Origin: Porites lobata
Lineage: Eukaryota; Cnidaria; Anthozoa; Scleractinia; Poritidae
NCBI GenBank assembly: GCA_942486035.1
Contig: CALNXK010000026.1
Span: forward strand, 62,001 to 126,000
Reading direction: 5' to 3'
DNA: 64,000 nucleotides
The position numbers were made by a program, and so were the translations under genes. Shown here piece after piece: positions 37,301 to 44,799 of this stretch. The notes under the pieces were generated by a model. It saw only the letters and a program-made list of their open reading frames with translations. It did not search any database and had not been told where the DNA came from. Each line of letters opens with the position of its first letter. The first letter of the stretch is position 1.

Positions 37301-40300
37301 TCACGTCCATAGCTAAAACTTCACTTTTTGGGCTATGAACAGTTAAACGCTTACCACAAGATAATTCACAACCATTGCCGTCATTAATTTATTCCAGTGA
37401 AATTCGCCATACCTGTGTACCTTTATACGTCCAACGTTCTCTTCGTTTTAAATCATTAGGATGCTGTATGTGATCTGAGTTGCACAACTCACAGACCCTC
37501 ATATCATTAATTGCTGGACCAATGTTGATTGCCACGCACTCTCTCCGGTAAAGACATTCCGTTTCGCAAGATTTGCCTGCTCCAATGGAAAGGTTTAAAA
37601 AGGTGTGGCCTTGAAGATACATATAAAGGCCATACTCCCGATCAAAAAACTTCAAATACCGAATGTGGCCACAGGTATCTAAAAAAAAAAAAAAGCGATG
37701 TTAACGTCTATTTTATTTTATTTATTTTATTAGCTTTGCCCTGAAGAATACAGGAAAAAAAAAGACACTGAAGATATGCAAATACTAGTAATAAGAACGT
37801 AACAATACACTAATAATAACTTAAATATTTGGACAGGGACACCGCAACAGCTAAAGCCAATTACTACGGACCCAAAAAATAATAGGATATAAAAGTAGCA
37901 ATTTAAATCACATGCAGCAGCTACTTTCTTGGTCTAAAAACCTGGCTGTGTTACATTTCAAGCAAATACTTTTGAAGCTCCTTGGAGAGTCCGGGTCATA
38001 GTTTATTGCTAGAGCCCGCGAGTAATAACCGTAAAGAACAGATTTAAGTTCTCAAAAGTAACATTATCTAGGTCAAGTCTAGTAATAAGCAGGTTCCAGA
38101 TTCTAGTGGTTCTAATGAAAAAAGATTTCTGAAAGGTAGAAGTCCTGCATTTTTTAGGCACAAGAGATTGAGAGCTCGTTACGGATATACGGGTCCTTCG
38201 CGCGCATTCGCGCGCGAAGGGAACAACAGACGGATCTAAGTGAATCATATTATGCGTAGCCTTGTAAAAGTATACTAGATCTAGTAACTCGTGCCAGTAG
38301 CACACAGGAAGTAGGTTTACAGACATTAGTCTTTCTTTGTCAGAGATATTTGTTAAAAAAAGGCAAGCAAAAAATGAATTTGATATTTGGCACGTCTTTG
38401 GATACTTTCGAGTTTAGAAATTAGTTCAATGCCTTGGGGCGCCCAGATCTGGGTTGCTTAGCCAAGATGAGCACGAACTAGCCCGAGGTATAATGTGCAC
38501 CTTACGGAAGTGCTGTGAATAAACCTAGAGTTCCTCCTAACGAAACCTAACAACTTGTTTGCACGTGCAGCTTGGTGAGAGACTTGGCGTGCCAAGTCAA
38601 GTCACAGTCCAAGGAGACGCCAAGGCCACGCTCTACGTCACAGGACTTGATGGTACTGCCGTTAACCTCGTAGCTCGTACAGATGGGCTTGCGCTTCCTC
38701 GTAATGGTCTGAAGCTTGCATTTCTTATCATTGAAGGCTAGGCCAGAGGCAGCGGACCATGAAGACAGATTATCCAGATCTTGTTGGAGAGCGGCGCCAT
38801 CATCCTCAGACATCACTACCTTGTATACTTTAGTGTCATCTGCAAACATTGCCACTTTGCTATGAGGATAGAATCTGGAAGGTTGTTCACATATAACAAG
38901 AAGAGAGCAGGTTCGAGTATTGAACCCTGAGGGACTACAGAGGTGACAGGTAGGTCACGTGTTGTCGCGCCTAGTACGCTGACGCATTGGCGCCTGCCAC
39001 AGAGATACGCATGAAACCATGTGAGCAGGTTCCCTCCGAAGCCAGAACCCCACAGTTTTTCCATAAGGAGGTCATGTCTAACCTTAACAAAGGCTTTGGA
39101 CGTGTCTAAATACACACAATCTACTTGACCAGCTCTATCAAGAACAGCACCGATGTAATCTAGGGTCTCTAGTAGATTTGTGACACATGAACGTCCACTC
39201 CGAAACCCGTGCTGACAGTCCGCAATCAGATCTTCTAATCGGTCATTGATGCGGTTCAAGACACAACGCTCGAGGACTTAAGAAATAATGCAAAGTAGGG
39301 AGATAGGCCTATAGTTTTCAACATGATCTTTTTCATCCTTATTATAGACAGGCACTACATTGGCCAATTTCCACTCAGACGGTATCTAGCCTTTCCCCAG
39401 AGACCTGTTGAACAGCTTGCATAGTGATGGAGCAATAGTGGTGGCGGTTTCCTTTAGGATTCTAGCCGGGATCTCATCTGGACCAGTGGCTTTGTTTGGG
39501 TCTAGTGATTTTAGGACAGCCTCAACTTCGCCGATGTGCAACACAATATCGCTAAAGGGGGGTTCTGCGGCAGGGAATTTCCCTGCGCCGTTATCTACTT
39601 TGTCCTCTTGAAGAACAGGGAACACTGAAGTGAAATAGTTATATAAAATGTCTGCGATTTCTTCTGGGGTGTCAGCGGTTGCACGTAGGTTACCAGTTGC
39701 CATGGAGACACTTTGTGATCTGTTGCGCGACTTTGAGCGAGTTGTTGATCCTAGCCAGAGACGTTTGGGATTGATCTTGAACTCGATGTTAGCAGACTCA
39801 AAGAACTCGTCCCTGCTTTCTCTGATCGCGCGCTTTACTTGTGAACGCAGAGTTTGAAATTTGACTTTTAGTGACTCCGACGGGTGCAATTTTAGTTTCC
39901 TGCGTACGGTTTTCTTTTTCTTGATAAGATTGATAACGGCACCTGTGAGCCAGGGCACGGGGTTTCGACCTCTCAATCGCTTGGTTGGAATATTGTCTTT
40001 CACCGCAGCAAGAAATAGGTCTTTCCGGGTCTGCCAGCAGCTTTCAAGGTCGCCCTCACCCACCACACTTGTAAGATTAACTGAACGCAGAGCGTCTCAA
40101 CCACTTAGCCTTTTTTAGTATTCCACTACTAATTTCACCCACGTTAATTCAGAGAACACGTTAAAAAACATCAATGCACTCTTTCATTCTCCCACGCTCC
40201 TCGACCGTGGTTGTTTATAAATGAATAACCGATCCTTTGCAGATTGCTTGCTGGACAAAAACATAACACCACCACCACCAACAACAACAAGAACAGGTTA

Positions 40301-42005
40301 CCATGAATGTTAAGCAGCTAAATATTCCACAATGAAATTTAAAAACTTTGGAACTAAAATGGATTATCTGTGAAATGATCAGAAGCTATCGATCGCCGGA
40401 GAGAGAACTGATGTGAGGTATGTTGGAAGCTTTTAGTTATTTTTTTTTTCTACTTTCAGACTTTTACCTACCCAAGCGAGTTTTTCAATGACAAAAGGGA
40501 TTTTCCCCTAAAAATTTCGCCAGAAATAATAGTCTGCTATGTCGAAGCAGTTAGAAAACCTACAGGAGCTTTCCCACCGACCGAAGTAAATAACGAAACG
40601 ATATAACTAATTAATAAGTTTCTTGAAGGATCACTAACTAGGAATTTAAATAAAATACGTCATGACAACCGTCAAACTGTTGTCGCTTAATTTCAGTCTT
40701 CTTTTAGTTTATAAGCTTTTATGCAGTGAGAAAATTGTTGCATTTCAAAGGGCAAGCTTTGTCGACTCCACGGCAACGTCAAATTGATGTAGTTGCACAC
40801 TCGTTTAATTATTGATTTAAAGTTCAGTATAAGAGAAAGAACCTATGAAGCCCTTAAACCATCTCGATCATCCTATCCCTTCTAAAATTAGACACCGAAT
40901 TTCAAGGTTTTTTTTTTTTTTAAAACAGTTTTTAATTTCCAACTGATGTGGTTCTAGAAACACATCCCCCATCCCCCTTGGGTGGGCACAAAAATTGTAG
41001 GCTAATCTATGTTGCCGTACATGATCGTTTGTGTCGTAAGCTCAACAACGCAGCTGCATTTTTCTTGTCACTTTTTTCCCTTTCCTAGTTGAATATCATG
41101 CATAAAAATACGCGTCTAAAATTGTACTAGATATAGATTCTGTTCAAAGTTTGGTAATCTGTTAATTTACGTTTAAAGTTGGCCTCAGTGCAGTCTGGAC
41201 CCAAAAGAATGTCTGATACTGATTCCAAGTAAGAATTTTAGGGTTTTTTCTTCTGCTACGTGGGAAAGGTTCAGTTGAATCATTGTTTGTCCTCAAAAGA
41301 GAAAGGTTTGTATGAATAACTAGAAGTATGATTCATAAAAGTGCTAACAAAATTTTTTCTGTCATAGCTACGGCCGGTCTGTGTTTTTCTCTCATTAACC
41401 CTTAGCTTGAGTTATGAACTTTTCAGATATTCGTTGTAGTTGTTTTATTTTAATTTCTCAACCATTTTCTTTCCTTATGGTTGTAACAAATTTAGGGGTA
41501 TGTGGTAAAACATTTTGAACTAAACGATAATGACTTTTAAATAAAAACATAAGAGTCATTTCAAAAAGACTTGTCCAGTGCCGTCAAAACCGTCTTCAAG
41601 AATTTTGTTCCTGTTACATCGTAATCTAGCCCGCTTTGGCTTTTTCTCTAGCTTATAGTTTTTGCTTTTAGGGTACCGCATGACATTGTAAGTAGTAGTA
41701 TACTGTATCCACAACTTCAGCCAAAAATCATGGGACCTGAATCGATCATTTTGCTCAGCACAGAGTCAAGTGTAGTCCTCTCCCTTGTTGAGTTTCAACT
41801 TTTTTTCGAATGGGAGGCAGCGAAGGTTATAAAATATTACACCTAGTAGCAAAACAAGAATGAAGGTGAATGTATAAGGTGTGTGCATATATTAACAGTT
41901 GGCTTTAGTCATACCTTGATTTGCACTAGCAATGCAGCTTACCCAAGCTCCCCAGAAGAGGCACGTCAAGAAGAGTGCTTGAACGGACAAGAAACAACCA
42001 GCCAT
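21964..42005 (-). CDS. Gene B: secreted PAN-EGF-EGF_CA-EGF_CA-TLDc protein (7 coding exons, complete)
   Basis: Seven exons with compatible phases: 41915-42005, 37413-37678, 36280-36394, 35336-35458, 34736-34864, 31972-32226 and 21964-22304. They total 1,320 nt and encode 439 residues plus stop. Order: signal peptide (about 1-28), PAN/apple (31-119), EGF (120-157), two calcium-binding-type EGFs (158-198 and 199-241, each with D-x-D-E-C or V-D-E-C starts), and TLDc in two exons (242-439) ending in the typical T-D-I-E-V-F-Y-E. Almost all boundaries are phase 1, as in shuffled extracellular modules; the PAN-EGF junction is phase 0 on both sides. The protein is probably extracellular and adhesive or ligand-binding. 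TLDc in this setting is known from cnidarian secreted proteins, but its function there is unclear. An 8.3-kb transposon sits in the last intron and a LINE in the first. Exon choice is read from sequence; expression is unproven. Confidence 0.8.
24869..25461. mobile_element. pogo-like MITE
   Basis: TIRs CAGTCAAACCCCTCTTTACGGACAC and, inverted, CAGTCAAACCCCATTGATATGGACAC, each flanked by TA. The interior is non-coding. Confidence 0.75.
25634..26709. mobile_element. TIR element with CTGCAGA arrays at both ends
   Basis: Left CGGTGTATGACATTTGCAG and right CTGCAAATGTCATACACCG are perfect inverses. Each runs into tandem CTGCAGA (left) or its complement (right). Flanks TACAG/TTATT do not give a clear duplication. 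Confidence 0.65.
25653..25766. repeat. 7-bp tandem array (CTGCAGA)n
   Basis: About 16 copies of ACTGCAG with variants ACCGCAG and ACCACAG. Open frames on both strands here are repeat translation. Confidence 0.85.
27118..27764 (+). repeat. Left terminal inverted repeat of Polinton-type element
   Basis: Inverse of 30238-30860. Contains a CRE (TATGACGTCACC near 27202) and ends at TATATAAACAAT. Confidence 0.9.
27885..28388 (-). CDS. Acidic protein of Polinton-type element, unknown function
   Basis: 167 residues from ATG at 28388. This start is chosen over an upstream ATG at 28484 because a TATA box (CTATAAAAG, 28455-28447) lies between them. The N-terminus begins M-F-S-N-Y-N-H-F. Residues of about 18-52 are very rich in S, E, D and Q (E-D-D-D-D-H, E-S-E-Q-S-S-Q-S-S). 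A predicted helical region follows, with H-V-D-P-W-S-R-I, V-A-R-I-K-A-E-N-A-L-L-P-V-Y and W-L-E-S. No known domain is recognised. It is divergent from the zinc-finger gene across the decamer array. A structural, regulatory or DNA-mimic role is possible but unsupported. Confidence 0.7.
   Translation of the reverse strand: MFSNYNHFVQKGYGNFEDDDDHIESSQESEQSSQSSQSSKEMDSSGEEEEEHVDPWSRIQNEVCNRHEAHLEALINEYEQNGDSPEVARIKAENALLPVYRKELRKVLCLQWMHAMKKDPTFRKVMETRQDLKDTEGYDWLESTELAIDKRKFLLNRLFVKQTVPED
28447..28455 (-). promoter_or_regulatory. TATA box of the acidic-protein gene
   Basis: CTATAAAAG on the minus strand, about 60 nt upstream of the chosen ATG. Confidence 0.6.
28509..28793. repeat. Decamer array (CTGTACCCYT)n between divergent genes
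   Basis: About 28 units of 10 bp, mixing CTGTACCCCT, ACTGTACCCC and CCTGTACCCT variants in a patchy order. It sits between two TATA boxes facing away from each other. It could be a multimeric protein-binding site or just an expanded repeat. Confidence 0.9.
28826..28838 (+). promoter_or_regulatory. TATA-like box of zinc-finger gene
   Basis: ACTATATATTAAA about 40-50 nt upstream of ATG 28878, mirroring the TATA on the other side of the decamer array. Confidence 0.5.
28878..29270 (+). CDS. C2H2 zinc-finger protein of Polinton-type element
   Basis: 130 residues from ATG 28878. The N-terminus carries one finger, C-P-L-C-G-K ... L-S-S-H-L-E-S-V-H (C-x2-C-x12-H-x4-H type), then a basic linker with K-R-R-R-R-P. 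The last 20 or so codons overlap the ATPase gene in another frame, so the C-terminal part may not be conserved. Alternatively the finger is the N-terminus of a longer product joined to the ATPase frame, which is open upstream to 29093 without an ATG. Probably DNA-binding. Confidence 0.65.
   Translation: MPRTFPRICPLCGKPGVSNLSSHLESVHDLTWLRRTRLLKEAKVSWESKREYISTSVDLPRFSSSSTRKICEPRKRRRPVNETPKTSSTAKKESFPMMFLWQPSLIPILCFAISSHSLWLDQVNQGKQFS
29204..30190 (+). CDS. A32/FtsK-HerA-type packaging ATPase of Polinton-type element
   Basis: 328 residues from ATG 29204, the first ATG in frame. Walker A is G-P-S-Q-S-G-K-T near residues 12-19 and Walker B is V-I-I-F-D-D-L near residue 90. Then come L-F-T-Q-G-R-H-R-N, the sensor-like L-L-L-Q-N-M-F and F-R-S-P-S-D-R-K-Q-I, followed by R-P-Y-G-Y-I-F-V-D. 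This layout is typical of virion-packaging ATPases of Polintons and adintovirus-like elements. The last 90 residues (from D-L-D-W-C-G-M-T-W) are unassigned. No stop or frameshift is visible in the frame, so it may have been functional recently. In the known family the enzyme drives DNA into capsids; here no capsid gene accompanies it. Confidence 0.8.
   Translation: MFRHKFSLLVVGPSQSGKTVFVEQILTRDRIVYETNKPPRILWYYSQWQDRYEALKSAIGKDIKFFRGLPTFQEDLREIDPKYNNVIIFDDLMAEAIESPIVSRLFTQGRHRNASVILLLQNMFPKGKFNTDISRNAQYMALFRSPSDRKQIGIVAERMFDKNRQRFMTAYYHETERPYGYIFVDNKPDTAANKQVLSDIFGSCRVYPSINKTLKPEGEVESIPPKDLVVPPKYAEAKSSTRKPKPFDLDWCGMTWPALQNYLHGAPYLKAIPEGFGLCEMYTSTRNAVNPYTPTVMFASENYWPVKIKHYSNGKRKWIYIHEDEPSV
30238..30860 (-). 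repeat. Right terminal inverted repeat of Polinton-type element
   Basis: Inverse of 27118-27764 without the 24-bp insertion. It begins 47 nt after the ATPase stop. Confidence 0.9.
31570..31633 (-). promoter_or_regulatory. CRE/octamer/YY1-like motif cluster at transposon end
   Basis: Just inside the right TIR the minus strand reads TGATGACGTCACCC, then ATTTGCAAAATGGCGCC. This combines a CRE (TGACGTCA), an octamer-like ATTTGCA and a YY1-like AAAATGGCG. It lies upstream of the minus-strand gene, so it is a plausible promoter. Confidence 0.4.
31972..32226 (-). CDS. Gene B exon: N-terminal part of TLDc domain
   Basis: A 255-nt, phase 1-1 exon. TLDc signatures are visible: F-L-E-P-V, R-S-R-F-V-R-C-W-H-A-K, D-G-W-A-A-T-T-F-H, D-K-G-P-T-V-T-I-I and F-G-G-Y-S-D-V-T-W. 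It is two codons longer at the 3' end than gene A's exon. Confidence 0.85.
32405..33388. mobile_element. Foldback element, copy 2
   Basis: Duplicate of 1340-2370; starts CCCCGTCCACACGTATCCG and ends with the inverted terminus CATACGTCTGGGCGGG. Confidence 0.6.
34112..34205 (+). repeat. tRNA-derived SINE head, present only in copy 2
   Basis: A-box-like GCTCGATTGGTTAGAGC (34125-34141) and B-box-like GAGTTTGAATCCG (34167-34179) in tRNA spacing, then AT-rich sequence. It lies in a segment of about 280 bp absent from copy 1 near 3043. Base pairing is too poor for a working tRNA. Confidence 0.6.
34736..34864 (-). CDS. Gene B exon: EGF_CA domain 2
   Basis: A 129-nt, phase 1-1 exon: V-D-E-C-G-D-N start, I-P-G-S-Y-G-C-V-C core, donor ACAC|GTGAGT. 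It is the counterpart of gene A 3487-3615, with several amino-acid differences (for example N-C-T-N here versus K-C-K-N there). Confidence 0.85.
35336..35458 (-). CDS. Gene B exon: EGF_CA domain 1
   Basis: A 123-nt, phase 1-1 exon with D-L-D-E-C and the N-x-P-G-S-Y-N-C-T-C core of calcium-binding EGF modules. It is the counterpart of gene A 4237-4359. Confidence 0.85.
35611..35999. mobile_element. MITE with GGGGGGTAYC termini
   Basis: Left CCCGGGGGGTATCTCCTACA mirrors right TGCTGCAGGACCCCCCCAC; GGAAGCTCC and GGAGCTTTCC are a second inverted pair. Similar in style to 9233-9566. Confidence 0.45.
36280..36394 (-). CDS. Gene B exon: first EGF-like domain
   Basis: The exon starts N-I-C-A-Y-K-P-C-L-N-N-A-K-C and ends C-E-C-Q-S-G-Y-T-G-E-L-C, a six-cysteine EGF pattern. 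It is the type that commonly follows PAN in cnidarian proteins. Acceptor AG at 36396-36395; donor ACAG|GTAATT, phase 1. Confidence 0.75.
36641..36735. repeat. CTTCGG-rich imperfect tandem repeat
   Basis: TCTTCGG-like words recur roughly every 10-20 bp. Confidence 0.55.
37413..37678 (-). CDS. Gene B exon: PAN/apple domain
   Basis: The exon follows a long T-tract acceptor and starts D-T-C-G-H. It has spaced cysteines (C-E-T-E-C, C-V-A-I-N, C-E-L-C-N-S) and the H-P-N-D-L segment common in cnidarian PAN domains. The donor CAG|GTATGG gives phase 0, matching the next EGF exon. An alternative upstream GT at 37420/37419 would give phase 1 and not fit. Confidence 0.75.
37712..40110 (-). mobile_element. 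5'-truncated CR1/L2-group LINE
   Basis: Minus-strand non-LTR retrotransposon inside gene B intron 1. A reverse-transcriptase region is recognisable and broken, with an AATAAA-type repeat tail at the low-coordinate end (37712-37735). Confidence 0.8.
38009..40086 (-). pseudogene. LINE reverse transcriptase, frameshifted
   Basis: Fragments in order: linker and RT start (K-A-T-G-P-D-E-I-P-A, 39386-40066); RT core (Q-H-G-F-R-S-G-R-S-C, Y-L-D-T-S-K-A-F, V-P-Q-G-S-I-L-E-P, 38816-39259); F-A-D-D-T-K (38547-38855); C-terminal thumb-like part (38009-38326). Frameshifts separate the pieces, including one just before F-A-D-D. The endonuclease is missing. Clade CR1/L2/Jockey is inferred from motif style. 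Confidence 0.8.
40120..41900. other. Intron sequence of gene B, nothing recognised
   Basis: AT-rich, with A/T runs at 40440 and 40905. No exon, TIR pair or RNA gene found. Confidence 0.4.
41915..42005 (-). CDS. Gene B exon: start codon and signal peptide
   Basis: The ATG is at 42005. The first residues (M-A-G-C-F-L-S-V...) run into a hydrophobic core (A-L-F-L-T-C-L-F-W-G-A-W) and a small-residue cleavage region (S-C-I-A-S-A). The donor AAG|GTATGA leaves phase 1, matching the PAN exon. An acceptor-like AG at 42060-42061 suggests a short 5' UTR part. Confidence 0.75.
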
Positions 42006-42166
42006 GTCGGATGAATTTGCCAGAATGCTACCCTTCTCGACTTTCGTCTTAATTTAAAGCTGAGATGTCACGAACTGGTAGCCCACTCAGTTCAGTTTGA
42101 CACGTTCTGATATCAGTTGTCGTGTTAATTAATTTTCCAAGTTAACAACAACAGCCAGCAAAATTA

Positions 42167-42197
<31 letters not shown>

Positions 42198-42330
42198 GCC
42201 TTTATTTAAAGAGGGTAGCACCTAATAGCCAAAGGCTAATAAACTTGTGGCCCTCATAAAATACACAAATATTTACAATCTAATAAATATTGTAAGCTAA
42301 AATATATAAACATTTAAAATAAAACAAGAT
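42167..42330 (-). repeat. LINE 3' end with AAGT tetranucleotide tail
   Basis: (AAGT)n at 42167-42195, then GCCTTTATTTAAAGAGGGTAG..., read on the minus strand as the 3' end of a LINE with a short tandem tail. Confidence 0.5.
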
Positions 42331-42929
42331 TGGATATTTATATTAGTTTTTACTTTCCTTCAGTGTCAGTTTTATTTATCAACTCTAATTGCCTTTAATG
42401 CAGCTACCCACTATTTGCATTAAATTTCTTAACATCTGCCAAAACGGCCGTGCGTTTTGAAGCTTTCTTGTTAAATATCTCCCGAAAAAACTGAGAATTA
42501 AAATATATTATAAAAAAATTATCATGTTTCAGTTTTTGTCATTGTACTTGGACTATTCGTCTTGTTTAGTTGGAGTTTGAGCAGCATTATAATATGAGCA
42601 GACTCAATTAATTTCAAACTGACATTTTACCTAACTTCAATTTAGTGGATGTTTTTAGTTTGGCATATTTTTATTAATATTTAAGAGCCGAATATCATTG
42701 CGATTGAAACTTTATCTTAGCTGCCAATTTTTGTTTCACCGTTTAATGCGGATCTTTTGGAATAAAGCCGTTTTTTACTTTAAAACGCTTAGTGAGTTCT
42801 CTCCTTCAAAAAAAAGTTTATCGGCGTAACACATGCACTTGTTGGGTGCCATTTATTAAATTTGAAATGAAAAGAATATTACGCAATTCAAGGATCTGCC
42901 CTGATATTACAAGTACATATCCTAGTAGC

Positions 42930-43450
42930 ACGCGCGTATATATAGGAAAGTACTTACAGTTACAACATGCAGTTAGTATACCAGAAAAAATCTCGATTTG
43001 CTTAAACAGGGGCAACGAGGAATCGATGGATGATTTATATACCCTGCGAGCAGCGGCTACATCAATTTTTTTTTTACAGTTAAAGTTAGTGTGTAGCAGT
43101 ACTTGTCGCTCCGCAGTTCACACCGCGAAAATGTAGACTCTGCTCGTAGGGTAGACGATTACAGAAATTTCCCGAAATTCTGTGCTGAAACTAGACTAGA
43201 ATGCGTGTGAAAAAATTCTCGAAACGCCCAGCTGAGGGTGTTTTTATTTGTTTTGATCAACGTTACGTAATGATCGACCTAACTCAGTGCTTGGAATCTT
43301 GCGTTTCCCGCTTTTATTTCACCTATTGTATGTTTTATGTGTGAAAACGTTCAATATGAATCGGTGTATTTCAAAGAGCTTACACAAAGACTAAGGCTAC
43401 AATATGACCGACAAATACAGATCGGGGGCAGATGTAGTGTCAACTATTAC
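42930..43450. repeat. Upstream duplicated block, copy 2
   Basis: Counterpart of 9582-10745. Similarity breaks at about 43450, next to where copy 1 carries its signal-peptide exon. Confidence 0.7.
42958..43045 (-). promoter_or_regulatory. Gene B TATA promoter and 5' UTR exon
   Basis: On the minus strand TATATAAA (43041-43034) is followed by a short leader ending in donor AACT|GTAAGTAC (exon end 42958). The leader block is copied upstream of gene A (donor at exon end 9614), where no clear TATA is seen. The next minus-strand exon is the signal-peptide exon of gene B. Confidence 0.5.
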
Positions 43451-44220
43451 TAAACGGTTGTATTCCCTGTTAAGAGGAGTTCTTTTAAATTATTTTGGTT
43501 TCTTTTTTTACTGAAAGAGAATATCTCTTAACTGTTGCATGAATATCGAGATCAAACCCTTGATCTTCGCGAAAGACAAAGACCAAACGAAAGACCAAAC
43601 GTTAATAAATGCTTAAATGAAACAACTGGCAAGTTTTGTGAACTCACAAATGTCTTGTTCAAATTCAGTCGACAATTAAACAGAACGTTTTAATAAAAGG
43701 TTTGTTTGACAAGTTTTAGGGAAGTTTAGCATTTAAACTTTCTAGCATATTCACGGAAGTTTTGAGAAAATATATTGAAGCAATTAGCATTTATGACCGC
43801 CCCTGCGCATTTAGAGACGAAAGATGTTTCCATTCAGAAGGTCCCTTTTATGACAGTTGCCGTAATATTAACTGTTTATGAATAAAACAAGCCTCCTCTT
43901 TAGATTATTAAAAATGAAAACTGTGCATAGCAAACAGCTGGCCGAGTGTGCAACGCACGTTAAAAATCGATTTAGTTGAATGTTGGAAAGTATTTAATCT
44001 TCTCTTCGTAGATAGATTACCGAGGTGTATGTCTATTATTTTGTTTTTTCTCCTTTCCTCTGTATATGGTAATGTGTTTTTCGCCCTATGAAAGAGAATC
44101 CAGGAAATTTTTGCCTGTGAAATCGGAAATCCTGGGCTTTGGAATCGGGAATACACCTCAAGGAATCCGGAATCCCACGAACGATTGGAATCCAGAATCC
44201 AAGTTCCACTGACAAACACT

Positions 44221-44710
44221 GGTTTTTCACACATAAAAACGGTGATTTTGGAGCGGTTTCTATAACGACGGAGTGAAGCTGGGTCGCACGATCTTGCCGA
44301 AGGTTGATCGTCATTTATCGGATAGGTCTCTGTGCCATTCTTCGTGGTAGTGTAAGCAGGTGTTTAGAGGCAGGCCGGAGCGGCATTTTCATGTCAACAC
44401 GATAAATTAAACCGATCCGGTGCAGTGTGATAATAGCGTAAGACTAATAGTTGCCCGCTGTTATGTTCAATTCTCTTTTAGCTTAAAAACAGAAGAGACC
44501 TTTAGATTCTACGACTATAGTCAAATTATACCGACTTGTTTTTTTCTCGGCCACTTCTGTTCACACACCACAACGGTGATTTCGACGCGATTCCTGTGAC
44601 GAAGGGAAGCTACGCTGCTCCGATCTCGAAAACGGACCTTCACATATCGGATAGGTTTTTAGCCATATTTGAATGTAGCATGACCACTTAGCAGGTCTTT
44701 CGCGGAAATA
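44221..44710. repeat. Diverged tandem duplication
   Basis: AACGGTGATTTTGGAGCGGTTTC (44238) and AACGGTGATTTCGACGCGATTC (44571) start two similar blocks, both containing ATATCGGATAGG-like or TTATCGGATAGG words. A run of GGAATCC words precedes them (44130-44200). Confidence 0.5.
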
Positions 44711-44799
44711 AATAGGAGAGAGAACTGGAACCCAAAGAGGCGGAAGTAAATATTCAGGACTGAGGACTGAAATTAAGAGCACCAAACCCATTCGGCCAA

